From positions 1 through 32,998 of the forward strand of contig PSPR01000007.1 of NCBI GenBank assembly GCA_004195515.1: a stretch of 32,998 nucleotides of DNA. Direction: 5' to 3'. The notes beneath the pieces were generated by a model that did no database searches, was not told where the DNA came from, and saw nothing but the letters and a program-made list of their open reading frames with translations. Positions 17,696 to 26,732 of this stretch are shown one piece after another. Position 1 is the stretch's first letter. Each line of letters opens with the position of its first letter. This stretch comes from Methanobacteriota archaeon (GTDB lineage Archaea; Thermoplasmatota; Poseidoniia; Poseidoniales; Poseidoniaceae). The position numbers and the translations under genes are program-made.

Positions 17696-19107
17696 GAATT
17701 ATTATCGGTGGCGGTGGCAGAGTTGGTACAGAACTCGCCCGTGCTCTTCGCAATGAGGACAAAGATGTCGTATTGATCGATAACGATCCAAGAGCGGTAA
17801 AAAATGCTCAAGGTATCGATATTTTAGTTCTTAATGGTGATGTAACCCAAAGATCCAAATTTTCAGAAGCCGGTATTGAACATGCACAGGTCTATGTTGC
17901 TGCTACAGATTCGGATGAAGGAAATATAATTTCATGCGCATTAGCAAAACATGCCCATAAAGAAGCTACTCGAGGGAAGAAAGAATTATTGACAATCTGT
18001 AGGATTAGGAATCCGAATTTTATCGAAGAAGCAAAATCAGGAAAATTGGCTCAGTGGGCCGGCGTTGATCAAGTCGTACACCCGGTTGATGACGCTATTA
18101 AACGATTGATGTCAGGGCTCAGATCCTCCTCTTTATCTGAGGTGATTCCATTTCAAGCAGACGCTTATATCGTCGAATTGGATGTAACTGCAAAAGCGAC
18201 AGATGTCGTACATCTCTCCTTGAGGGAGTCTGGGGCAAAAGTTGAGGGGGGAATGCCTTTGATCGTTGGATTAAAGCGTGAAAACAGCCCTGGTAAAGTT
18301 CCAAATGCTGATGACCAAATTATTCCTGGCGACCGAATTGCAATAGCAACTGCCGGAGAGTCATCATTCAATCGTATTTTACGAATTTTTGGTCATGAAG
18401 CGATCGATTTCCCTGATATTCCAAAGGTAGCGATTTTTGGGGCCAATCGAGTGGGTGTACGATTGGCTAGTGCCTGGCTCGAAAGTGGTGGTTTGGTAAC
18501 CATCGTTGAAAGAGATTTACAAAAGGCCAATAATTTGGCCGGTGCTGTAATTGGAAACCACCCTAAACTAGAAATCATTCATGGCGATTACCTTGATAAG
18601 GACTTATTAAATGAAATTGAAATATCATCTCACGATATCGCGATAGCCGCATTAAACAATGACCATGCCTCAATTGCAGCTGCTTTATTGGCTAGTGATT
18701 CAGGGGTAAAAAGAACCGGTCTAATCCTTTACGAAGCTGATTTAGTAAGCGTTGTCCGTAGAATGGGAATCACATTTGCTGTTGATATTAAAAGAGTTTC
18801 AGTCGATAGTATACTTGCACTTATTCACACCGAATTACCTGGCCCTTATGCGGTATTATCAAGCGTACCTGACGTTGTTGGCATTTGTTTACCGGTGACT
18901 GAAAAGCTAAAATTTGTCAACAAAACCTTAGCAGATGCAAAAATACCTGATTGGTGTAAAGTTGCATTCATTCAAAGAAAAAACACCAAGGGGGAATGGG
19001 AGACAATGCGCCCTTCACCAAAGAAACCCCTATTGGAGGATGATAGGCTCACAATATTCCTACCCCCGGACAGAGTTTACGACATCGAGCGCAAATTCAA
19101 GGTGTGA
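17692..19107 (+). CDS. trkA: TrkA, K+ uptake regulatory subunit with two RCK units
   Basis: TrkA is the cytoplasmic nucleotide-binding ring that gates TrkH. The 471 residues start at ATG 17692 in the ATGA overlap with the gene before; the ORF begins directly with the Rossmann strand MRIIIGGGGRVG. Two RCK units are visible: the first with GGGGRVG (6-12) and the ribose-binding Asp30 in VLIDNDP; the second from about 242 with VAIFGANRVG and an acidic VERD at the equivalent place. Each is followed by a TrkA-C domain. The length suits a tandem TrkA rather than a single-domain KtrA. trkH follows after eight bases. Confidence 0.95.
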   Translation: MRIIIGGGGRVGTELARALRNEDKDVVLIDNDPRAVKNAQGIDILVLNGDVTQRSKFSEAGIEHAQVYVAATDSDEGNIISCALAKHAHKEATRGKKELLTICRIRNPNFIEEAKSGKLAQWAGVDQVVHPVDDAIKRLMSGLRSSSLSEVIPFQADAYIVELDVTAKATDVVHLSLRESGAKVEGGMPLIVGLKRENSPGKVPNADDQIIPGDRIAIATAGESSFNRILRIFGHEAIDFPDIPKVAIFGANRVGVRLASAWLESGGLVTIVERDLQKANNLAGAVIGNHPKLEIIHGDYLDKDLLNEIEISSHDIAIAALNNDHASIAAALLASDSGVKRTGLILYEADLVSVVRRMGITFAVDIKRVSVDSILALIHTELPGPYAVLSSVPDVVGICLPVTEKLKFVNKTLADAKIPDWCKVAFIQRKNTKGEWETMRPSPKKPLLEDDRLTIFLPPDRVYDIERKFKV

Positions 19108-19115
19108 TGATTTAG

Positions 19116-20738
19116 ATGCGCCGAGACGTTTTAGCATTAATCGTCGGTTGGACGATGATTGCGATGATTTTGCCATTATTGGTAATCGCTGCTGTCACTA
19201 TTTGGCTTGACAATTTAGAAATAGCTTTGAAAGCATTTGTTATTCCAACAATTTTAGCCGGAACTATTGGAATTTCGTTATTGAGTTTATTCGTCAGAGA
19301 GGATACTAGAGAGAGGCTGAGAGACCGGGAGGCTTTCGCCGCTGTGGCTTTGGCTTGGCCGGTTGCAGTATTGATTGGTGCCCTCCCTTTTTGGTTCGGT
19401 GGAGTGTTTCATGGCCCATTTACAGATTATCCCGGAATTCAAGATCTATTGCGCGGATTCTTGAATTCATGGTTTGAAGCGATGTCAGGTTTTACCACAA
19501 CAGGTGCGACTGTGATCGACCCATCGATGAGTCCAAATTGTACTCCTCAAACCGTCGATTGTATATTTGCTCAACCTAAAGGGATACTATTGTGGAGATC
19601 CACTACTCAATGGCTCGGTGGAATGGGTATCATCATGTTAGGCTTGATGCTTCTTAGTAGGGTATTAGGGGGCGGGATGGCTTTGGCAAGAGCAGAATTA
19701 ACCGGACCTTCATTATCAAAACTTCGACCTCGTTTACAACAGACTGCAATGACATTGTGGATAATTTACATCGTTTTAACAATGCTCGAAATTTTGGCTT
19801 TGTGGTTACTTGGTGGTTTGAGCGTGTTTGATGCTGTTAACCATGGATTAACAACGATGCCCACAGGCGGTTTTTCTACTCATGATGCATCGATAGCATT
19901 CTATGATTCAGCAATGGTTGAATCGATAATTATCGTATTCATGTTTTTGGCTGGAATAAATTTCACTTTAATTTGGTTTGCATGGGAAAAACAATGGAAT
20001 AAAGTTCTCGGAGACCAAGAAGGACGAAATTATACCTTCATGCTGGTTATAATAACTTTATTTGTCTTCATCTCTTTATTCTTCCAAAACGGTAATGATT
20101 CACCGTTCAGAGATGCGATCTTTCAAGTAGTCTCGATAGGCTCCTCGACTGGTTATGGCTCAGCCGATTATATGGCCTGGCCGGTTTTCACTCATATTCT
20201 ACTGTTTTTGTTAATGATCATCGGTGCATCGGCCGGTTCGACCGGGGGTGGATTAAAGGTCCTTAGAGTAACACTTGCCTTCAAAGTTGCTTGGCGGGAA
20301 ATAGGTCGAATTACCCAGCCAAGAAGAATTCAACGGATTAGAATGAACGGAGAGGTGGTTGAACGGGAACAGTTAGGATTGATCACTGGAATGCTGTTTG
20401 TGTGGATTGGAATATTTTCATTATCTTGTGTTATTTTAGCTGCATTGATGCCTCATTCTAATTTTGAGACCGTAGTATCGGTTGTCGCTTCATCGCTAGG
20501 AAATACCGGGCCAGCTTTAGGAGATTACGGCCCTGCAAATAATTGGTCAACGATGGGAAGTCCAACCTTATTCGTTACATCTATTTTAATGTGGTTTGGT
20601 CGTTTGGAATTGATGACGGCATTGCTCTTATTACATCCAAAAATCTGGAAACCTGAAAATAGGGATGCTCCTGATAGAGCATCGGTAAAATTAATGCAAT
20701 CATTATTTGAAAAAATGGAAGAGAAGAAGAATCAGTAA
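19116..20738 (+). CDS. trkH: TrkH/KtrB-type potassium transporter
   Basis: This 540-residue membrane protein forms the K+ pore. Four pore-loop selectivity segments are visible: GFTTTGAT, LTTMPTGGF, SIGSSTGYG and SSLGNTGPALG, each with the key Gly. About ten hydrophobic helices surround them. The start is ATG 19116, preceded by GGTG around 19101. It follows trkA directly, and the pair should work as a K+ uptake system driven by ion gradients with nucleotide gating. The 3' end overlaps the end of proS by seven bases, tail to tail. Confidence 0.95.
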   Translation: MRRDVLALIVGWTMIAMILPLLVIAAVTIWLDNLEIALKAFVIPTILAGTIGISLLSLFVREDTRERLRDREAFAAVALAWPVAVLIGALPFWFGGVFHGPFTDYPGIQDLLRGFLNSWFEAMSGFTTTGATVIDPSMSPNCTPQTVDCIFAQPKGILLWRSTTQWLGGMGIIMLGLMLLSRVLGGGMALARAELTGPSLSKLRPRLQQTAMTLWIIYIVLTMLEILALWLLGGLSVFDAVNHGLTTMPTGGFSTHDASIAFYDSAMVESIIIVFMFLAGINFTLIWFAWEKQWNKVLGDQEGRNYTFMLVIITLFVFISLFFQNGNDSPFRDAIFQVVSIGSSTGYGSADYMAWPVFTHILLFLLMIIGASAGSTGGGLKVLRVTLAFKVAWREIGRITQPRRIQRIRMNGEVVEREQLGLITGMLFVWIGIFSLSCVILAALMPHSNFETVVSVVASSLGNTGPALGDYGPANNWSTMGSPTLFVTSILMWFGRLELMTALLLLHPKIWKPENRDAPDRASVKLMQSLFEKMEEKKNQ

Positions 20739-22225
20739 GTTCTTGCTAAGAGCACTCTTCTTGTAGTCAATTTTCCTGACATAAAACATTCTTTCTCTTC
20801 TGTGAAAGGATCGGTTGCATCTCCAAGGAAAATCAACCCAGTTTTGCGTTCTATATGTTCTGCATGAGCATCGGTTCCATCGAATGCCATCTCATAAATT
20901 TTACCATCTTCAATATTTTCAAGAGAGGTTAAAGGCTGAATTACATCATCTGTATGCTTAGAGGAGCGAGACCGTAATTCGTCTGCAACTTCTCCCAGCA
21001 ACCTTCGCACATGGATCGAGGCATCATCTAGTGGGATAGGTTCTTTGCCACCAGTTCTCTTTGCAGAGAAGGCATTACCATTATCCAAATCCCTTTGGCC
21101 AAGTTCTAATCGTAGCGGTACGCCCTTGATCTCCCAATCATAATATTTGTTTCCAGGTCGCAAATCTCGGTCATCGATTTTAACTCTATAACCGACAATT
21201 CTTAAATTATTAGCTAATTCCGATGCAGCAGCCATCACCGCTTCTCCGCCTTCTTTCTTGACGATTGGAATTATCACGATTTGAATAGGTGCTATGGTTG
21301 GTGGCATAATCAATCCGTAATCATCACCATGCATTCCAACAACTGCGCCGAGTAGACGTTCAGACATACCATATGTTGTTTGATGACAATAGGATTGCTC
21401 ACCTTCATTGTTTTCATATGAAATATCGAATGCTTTGGCCCACTGGTCACGATAATGGTGACAAGATGCTACTTGAAGGGTTCTTCCATTCGGCATAATC
21501 GCATCGATAGCTATCGTATACCAAGCGCCAGGGAAAGTGTCCCAAATCGGCCGCTTAGCCTTGATGATGGGCAAGCATAATTCGTGCATAATCCGATCTA
21601 CTATTTCCAAATCTTGTTTTATCTGCATAGAAGCACATTCTTCATCTGCGTGAGCCGTATGTGCTTCAAAGAAGTGAATTTCTCGAACTCTTATGAAGGA
21701 ACGAGTCTGTTTTGTTTCATAACGAAATGTGTTAACCATCTGATATATTTTAAGAGGCAAATCAGTATGTGATCGGATCCATAGCGGGAACATTGTGTAC
21801 ATTGCAGTTTCCGAGGTTGGACGCAAAAACATTGGGATATCAAGATCATTTTCGCCAGCATGTTTAACCCAGTATACTTCTTTTTTGAAGCCACCTTCTT
21901 CGACTTCATCACGAAGTTCATCGGGGTCTACTCCAGTTTCTCTTGCCTTTTTGAGGCGTGCGACCAAAGCGTTCTCTTTCTCGAGGAGGTTTTCTGGAAT
22001 CAATAACGGAAAATTAACTTCTTCGTGATCGGTAGCCTCCATTTCTCGATGGGTAATCGCATCGATTAATCGCATGGTTTTCCAACCATATGGTCGCCAA
22101 ACATCCATTCCTTTGATTGGATATCTTTTGTCAACAAGTTCAGCCGCTTCGACAATGAATGGATACCAAGCATTGAAATCTTCGGATTTCGATGGTATAC
22201 CGCGCTTAGCCCTACCCTTGCCCAT
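20732..22225 (-). CDS. proS: Prolyl-tRNA synthetase, archaeal/eukaryal type
   Basis: It charges tRNA-Pro. The 497 residues start at ATG 22225. Motifs: FLRPTSETAMYTMF; the class II motif 2 region INTFRYETKQTRSFIRVREI; HQTTYGMSERLLGA with the GMHGDDYGLIMPP motif 3 region; then an anticodon-binding domain and a zinc-like/C-terminal module ending in a Tyr, as in archaeal ProRS. It lacks the bacterial editing insert. It is last in a run of same-strand genes after tal and a small membrane gene (40 bases upstream), so it may share their transcript. Confidence 0.96.
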   Translation of the reverse strand: MGKGRAKRGIPSKSEDFNAWYPFIVEAAELVDKRYPIKGMDVWRPYGWKTMRLIDAITHREMEATDHEEVNFPLLIPENLLEKENALVARLKKARETGVDPDELRDEVEEGGFKKEVYWVKHAGENDLDIPMFLRPTSETAMYTMFPLWIRSHTDLPLKIYQMVNTFRYETKQTRSFIRVREIHFFEAHTAHADEECASMQIKQDLEIVDRIMHELCLPIIKAKRPIWDTFPGAWYTIAIDAIMPNGRTLQVASCHHYRDQWAKAFDISYENNEGEQSYCHQTTYGMSERLLGAVVGMHGDDYGLIMPPTIAPIQIVIIPIVKKEGGEAVMAAASELANNLRIVGYRVKIDDRDLRPGNKYYDWEIKGVPLRLELGQRDLDNGNAFSAKRTGGKEPIPLDDASIHVRRLLGEVADELRSRSSKHTDDVIQPLTSLENIEDGKIYEMAFDGTDAHAEHIERKTGLIFLGDATDPFTEEKECFMSGKLTTRRVLLARTY

Positions 22226-22265
22226 GAAGAATACTCGGTGGAGTCCGCTTCATCAAGATGTCGCA

Positions 22266-22853
22266 TCACTTTCGCATTGCAAAGAAGAATAATGCACAAC
22301 TAGCGATTACCGCACCAAGGTCCGGTATGCCATATTCTGGGAATGGCGCGGACCACCCTCGCTCGTTGGTAATATTATAGATTGAGAGCAAATTGATTCG
22401 AGTTGCGCCGCCATTACATGCATCTGCTGTGCACAGGCTGGTTAGGAAACCAAATAACCCGAAAATATTCATAAAACTAACAATAAAAGAAACCATGGCG
22501 GTAATTTTCAATCCTTTGCCTCCGCTGGATTTTTTATTTTCAACTGGAATCATTGGCAAATTCGGCAATTGCATCAAGGTAGGTGCGGCTCCTGGTACGA
22601 CCTCGACCATTGGCATTGCACCAGTTGTTGCTTCCGGTTCCAATGGCGGTAATGAGGTCCCATGGCTAGGTTTCGAAGGGGTTATCGGTTCGATAGTCAA
22701 ACCGAAAATCCGTTCGGCTAAACTTGAGAGGACTGGGTCAGCTGCAATCTCTGCTTCATCGATGTCACCATCTAGTAAACGCTTGACCATCTCGTTTCTA
22801 TCCGACAAAACAATCTCCTCCAATTTGTATTCGGTAGGGCGACCCCCTATCAA
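22266..22853 (-). CDS. Small membrane protein of unknown function
   Basis: I do not recognise a family. The 195 residues assume the TTG at 22853, ten bases after the transaldolase stop; ATG 22790 would remove the first 21 residues. The N-terminal half is soluble: about 60 acidic residues with a helix-turn look, then a Pro/Met-rich linker to about residue 105. A lysine/glycine patch precedes a hydrophobic helix at about 116-137. A short loop with two Cys (CTADAC) follows, then a second hydrophobic helix at about 178-194 at the end. The N-terminal part probably lies in the cytoplasm. It sits between tal and proS on the same strand. Confidence 0.65.
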   Translation of the reverse strand: MIGGRPTEYKLEEIVLSDRNEMVKRLLDGDIDEAEIAADPVLSSLAERIFGLTIEPITPSKPSHGTSLPPLEPEATTGAMPMVEVVPGAAPTLMQLPNLPMIPVENKKSSGGKGLKITAMVSFIVSFMNIFGLFGFLTSLCTADACNGGATRINLLSIYNITNERGWSAPFPEYGIPDLGAVIASCALFFFAMRK

Positions 22854-22863
22854 AAGTTCTGTA

Positions 22864-23523
22864 TCAGGCTTTGCCCGCTGCTTCGACTTCTGCCCAATCT
22901 TTCATGAATCCATCTAAGCCTTTATCGGTTAGAGGGTGACTCATCAATTGGTGGAATATTTTTGCCGGCATGGTGACGGTATGAGCGCCCATTTGCATAC
23001 AAGCTAGTACATGTGTTGGATGACGAATTGAAGCAGCCAATACCTTGGTGGTAATACCATAATGTTCCCATGCGGTCATAATTTCGGAAATCAAGGTCAA
23101 ACCATCAGAACCGGTATCATCGATCCTGCCGATGAAAGGGGATACATAGGTTGCTCCAGCCTTTGCTGCCATCAAGGCTTGACTCGCTGAAAACACAAGT
23201 GTCACGTTGGTATCGATATTTGCTGCAGTTAGAACTTTTGTTGCTGCTAATCCTTCTGGTGTACAAGGGATTTTGATGATTACATTTGGTGGCAATGCCT
23301 CTTTGAGAGCTAGTCCTTGTTCAATCATCCCAGCAGTGTCCATCGCTGTAACCTCTGCAGAGATTGGACCATCACAAATCGATGCGATTTCAGCAACTAC
23401 GGTCTTAAAATCTCGCCCACTTTTCTTGATTAGTGATGGATTGGTTGTTACACCATCGAGGATACCCCAAGATGCGATTTCTCTAATTTCATCGACGTCG
23501 GCTGTGTCAAGGAAGAACTCCAT
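22864..23523 (-). CDS. tal: Transaldolase, TalC/FSA-like small type
   Basis: This 219-residue protein is the short transaldolase or fructose-6-phosphate aldolase type. It starts [13 protein letters not shown], and Lys84 in [11 protein letters not shown] is the Schiff-base lysine of the family. TNPSLI near residue 28 and the C-terminal phosphate-binding segment around ASIRHP fit. It transfers the dihydroxyacetone unit in the non-oxidative pentose-phosphate pathway, or acts as an aldolase. Split transketolase genes lie directly upstream, which supports the pathway role. Transaldolase versus F6P aldolase cannot be decided by eye. Confidence 0.93.
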   Translation of the reverse strand: MEFFLDTADVDEIREIASWGILDGVTTNPSLIKKSGRDFKTVVAEIASICDGPISAEVTAMDTAGMIEQGLALKEALPPNVIIKIPCTPEGLAATKVLTAANIDTNVTLVFSASQALMAAKAGATYVSPFIGRIDDTGSDGLTLISEIMTAWEHYGITTKVLAASIRHPTHVLACMQMGAHTVTMPAKIFHQLMSHPLTDKGLDGFMKDWAEVEAAGKA

Positions 23524-23550
23524 GATGGACCTGCCGGCGCAGGGGGTGTT

Positions 23551-24480
23551 TCAAGCCTTCCTCGCGATTGCAGCTTTTGCTGCTGCCGCAATATGGTGAG
23601 ATTTTAGCCCCATCATCTCTAACATCTGTTCTGCCTCACCCGATTCTCCGAATCGATCTGGAACCCCGATGCGTTCTAGAGGTATTAATTTTGAAGAAAT
23701 CAAATGTTCAGCGAGCGCTCCACCAAGACCACCGATAATCGAATGGTCTTCTGCGCTAACCATCGCACCACAGGTATCTGCCAATCTATCTATTAAATCG
23801 GTGTCCAATGGTTTGATGGTATGCATATCAACTACAGAAGCATTAATTCCATCTACAGAAAGTATTTTTGCTGCCTCTAAGGCTTCATGAACCAAAACGC
23901 CACAGGCAACGATTGCAACATCATTACCTTTGGTTAGTTGTATACCTTTTCCAATTTGAATTTCATCTTCACGTCCATCGTATAAAACCGGGGTCTTATT
24001 ACGAGCAGTACGCATGTAAGACGGTTTTCCAAGTTCAGGTAATTGACAGGTCAAAACCTTGGTTGAAATATCATCACAGGGATGCATTACGACCACGTTT
24101 GGTAAAGTTCTGAAAATCGCCAGATCTTCGATTGATTGGGCACTCGAACCGTCTGTTCCGGTGTGGGTACCACCATGTGAACCACAGAGATGAACCGCCA
24201 AATTAGGTCGAGCGACTCCATTTCTCATCTGTTCGAATGCTCGCTCGGTAAAAATTGCAAATGTTGATGCGAATGGAATATATCCACTAGAAGCTAAACC
24301 AGCACCGACTAAAAGCATATTTTGTTCGCCGATTCCACAGGAAATAGTTCGATCAGGGTTAGCTTTTCTAAAGTGTAAAGACTTGGTTGATTTACCAAGA
24401 TCGGCTTCCAAGACTACCACTTTTGGGTTATCTGATAATGCGAGGAGGCCATCGCCATATCCATCCCGGGTTGCAGCCAT
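23551..24480 (-). CDS. tktC: Transketolase, C-terminal subunit
   Basis: This is the pyrimidine-binding and C-terminal half of transketolase (309 residues from ATG 24480, MAATRDGYGDGLLAL; a TTG at 24489 that overlaps the partner stop is also possible). GIGEQNMLLVGAGLASSG holds the catalytic Glu that activates thiamine diphosphate, and HGGTHTGTDGSSAQSIED is the typical loop. Archaea commonly split transketolase in two, and the two halves here lie in order, N-terminal half first. It acts in the non-oxidative pentose-phosphate pathway with the adjacent transaldolase 27 bases downstream. Confidence 0.94.
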   Translation of the reverse strand: MAATRDGYGDGLLALSDNPKVVVLEADLGKSTKSLHFRKANPDRTISCGIGEQNMLLVGAGLASSGYIPFASTFAIFTERAFEQMRNGVARPNLAVHLCGSHGGTHTGTDGSSAQSIEDLAIFRTLPNVVVMHPCDDISTKVLTCQLPELGKPSYMRTARNKTPVLYDGREDEIQIGKGIQLTKGNDVAIVACGVLVHEALEAAKILSVDGINASVVDMHTIKPLDTDLIDRLADTCGAMVSAEDHSIIGGLGGALAEHLISSKLIPLERIGVPDRFGESGEAEQMLEMMGLKSHHIAAAAKAAIARKA

Positions 24481-24485
24481 TCTAC

Positions 24486-25313
24486 TCAAGCGCTCACCCC
24501 CAATTCCGATAGGGCCTGAGCCAATTGCTCATCATTTGGTGCCGCACCGTGGAATGCAGGATTATTCTCCATAAATGAGATACCTTTGCCCTTTACGGTA
24601 TTAGCGACGACCACAGCAGGTTTATCGGTGATGGAATCCATCCATTGGATAGCATCAACGATTTCTGTCATGTTGTGACCATCGATCACCTTGACTGCCC
24701 AACCGAATGCGGCCCATTTTGCTGGGATATCGAACATTCTCATTTGAACTTCACAAAAATCATCGTTTTGGATGCGATTACGATCGACGAATACTTTTAG
24801 ATTGCCAACCTCGTGGTGAGCTGCTGCCATAGCAGCCTCCCAGATGCTACCTTCCTGTAATTCTCCATCTCCTAGCATTACGTAAGCATTACGAACACTA
24901 CCATCCAACTTGGCCGCAAAAGCGCAACCCAATCCGTATGAAAGTCCCATGCCGAGTAAACCAGCTGAGAAATCAACGCCTGGACACCATTTCATGTCGA
25001 CGTGGCCTTGACAAATGCCACCCAATACCCGGTATGATTCAAGATCATCGTGAGAGATAAAACCCCTCTTTGCGAGCAAAGCGTACATGCCAGGTGAAGC
25101 ATGACCTTTGGATAATATGAACCTATCGCGGTCTGACCACTTTGGCTCTTCTGGTCTAACACGGAGCCTTGTTCCATATAGTGCACATAGTATATCGATC
25201 TCAGATAATGAGCCACCCGGATGGCCAGCTTGGGCCCTATGGGTAATTTTACAAATTTCCGCACGGCAATCCCTCGCCATGTTCTCAAGTTCTTCGATGC
25301 TCATACCAGCCAT
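24486..25313 (-). CDS. tktN: Transketolase, N-terminal (thiamine diphosphate-binding) subunit
   Basis: This 275-residue protein is the diphosphate-binding half. It carries the ThDP/Mg motif from GDGELQEG to VDRNRIQND and the conserved ITHRAQAGHPGGSLS and SKGHASPGMYA segments. ATG 25313 has GAGAGG about eight bases upstream. Its end lies five bases before the ATG of the C-terminal subunit, implying coupled translation of the complex. The OPT transporter lies 54 bases upstream on the same strand. Confidence 0.95.
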   Translation of the reverse strand: MAGMSIEELENMARDCRAEICKITHRAQAGHPGGSLSEIDILCALYGTRLRVRPEEPKWSDRDRFILSKGHASPGMYALLAKRGFISHDDLESYRVLGGICQGHVDMKWCPGVDFSAGLLGMGLSYGLGCAFAAKLDGSVRNAYVMLGDGELQEGSIWEAAMAAAHHEVGNLKVFVDRNRIQNDDFCEVQMRMFDIPAKWAAFGWAVKVIDGHNMTEIVDAIQWMDSITDKPAVVVANTVKGKGISFMENNPAFHGAAPNDEQLAQALSELGVSA

Positions 25314-25367
25314 CCAATCGCCTCTCGCAAACCATTCGCCTTAGACTATGGCTAATCATCGTTGTGT

Positions 25368-26732
25368 TCATTTCTTAGGCGGCGTAAGCACGGATTTGAG
25401 TCTTACAGCAGCATCTGATAATACTTCCATAGAATCATTCAACAGGTTACCTTTTGCGGGTAAAGACCGTGCTGAAAGACTGATGAAGACAGCAACAAAC
25501 CAGCCAAAGAATACCAAGGATAACATATTGCCCAAAGTTCCGCCAATCCAATCGGCAGGGTTGATATCTGCTACGATGAATACTGCGAGCAGCACCCCCA
25601 TTAGCGATTCGCCAGCAATGAATCCAGCACCGATTAAAACTCCTCTATCTTGGACTTCTTGTATCGCAACTTTAGCTGCTTTACTAGGCTCACCTTGAAG
25701 AGTGCCGTCAATCCTGAATCTAGCTCCGGCCAATAAGACATGGGCAATTATTCCACCAGCCATTATTGGAACCGATAATGCAAGTGGTAAGTAAATACCA
25801 ATGGCTACACTCATTACTGGCATTTTTAATTTGATCAAAATCCAAGCAATAATTGCCCCTAAAGCAACCATTTGTAGATTTAAACTACCGCCAAATGCTC
25901 CATCTACAATCGCACCAATCAATTCTGCTTGGGGCGCAAATAATGCGTCTTTGCAATCATATTGGTCCACTTCTGCAAGACCAAGATTTGTTCTCTCACA
26001 TGCGGTTTTTGAAATTTGGAATGCCTTGTGTAAGATAGATAATACCGGGCCAATCACCAATGCACCGACAACCACTCCAATGATTTCAGCGGTCTGTTGA
26101 CGCCAAGGTGTTGCACCAACCATGTGACCGGTCTTCAAGTCCTGCATCACATCACCAGCAATCGCGGCACTAGTCGCTACGATCGCAGCGATGAACATGG
26201 TTGCAATCATCATATCAGTTTGACTCATCTTCATGATCAAACCGCCAACAACCCATACCAATCCAATGGTGAATAATAGGGTTGCAATGGTCATACCAGA
26301 AACTGGAGAATTAGATGAACCAACCACACCAGCGATATATCCTGCAACAGCAGCAAAGAAGAAAGAAACAACAGCTAAGAATAATGCTCCAGCCAAAGCC
26401 ATCACTAGATTACCGGTCGCATACCAATAAAATAAGAAAGTCAATACGATTAACACTCCACAAAACATCATTACTTTATCAAGAGGTAAATCTTTCTCAG
26501 TCCTGAGAACTTCATCATTTCCATTCTTGCTAGATTTAAAAGACTTAATGAGTCCTTCAGCGATTGTTTTTCGCATCGACCAGAGAGTGTATACACCGCC
26601 GACAACCATCGCACCGACACCTACGTAGCGGATTTGGTCAGACCAAACAGTATAGAAATCATCAACTAAATCACCCGTTCCAGGCCAGCCCTTCAACAGA
26701 CCATAGACCGGAACTAAAATTCCAAATCCAAT
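25368..26732 (-). CDS. OPT-family transporter, C-terminal two thirds (out of frame with its N-terminal part)
   Basis: About 455 codons continue the OPT protein begun at 27424 but in another frame. Read from 26732, the sequence opens IGFGILVPVYG, which is the expected continuation of the N-terminal piece. Conserved OPT features follow, including AGYIAGVVGSSNSPVSGMTI and MQDLKTGHMVGATPWRQQ. About ten hydrophobic helices are seen. The first start-like codon in frame is a TTG at 26696, inside a well-conserved segment, so it is not a real start. The prokaryotic OPT group moves oligopeptides or metal-ligand complexes; the substrate here is unknown. A single-base loss at 26735-26738 separates the two parts, through an assembly error, a true mutation or a programmed shift. 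Confidence 0.88.
   Translation of the reverse strand: MGFGILVPVYGLLKGWPGTGDLVDDFYTVWSDQIRYVGVGAMVVGGVYTLWSMRKTIAEGLIKSFKSSKNGNDEVLRTEKDLPLDKVMMFCGVLIVLTFLFYWYATGNLVMALAGALFLAVVSFFFAAVAGYIAGVVGSSNSPVSGMTIATLLFTIGLVWVVGGLIMKMSQTDMMIATMFIAAIVATSAAIAGDVMQDLKTGHMVGATPWRQQTAEIIGVVVGALVIGPVLSILHKAFQISKTACERTNLGLAEVDQYDCKDALFAPQAELIGAIVDGAFGGSLNLQMVALGAIIAWILIKLKMPVMSVAIGIYLPLALSVPIMAGGIIAHVLLAGARFRIDGTLQGEPSKAAKVAIQEVQDRGVLIGAGFIAGESLMGVLLAVFIVADINPADWIGGTLGNMLSLVFFGWFVAVFISLSARSLPAKGNLLNDSMEVLSDAAVRLKSVLTPPKK

Noticed and set aside
26696-26698. TTG as a genuine start of a separate 442-residue OPT protein
   Set aside because: Frame-corrected sequence runs smoothly through it with conserved OPT residues on both sides.
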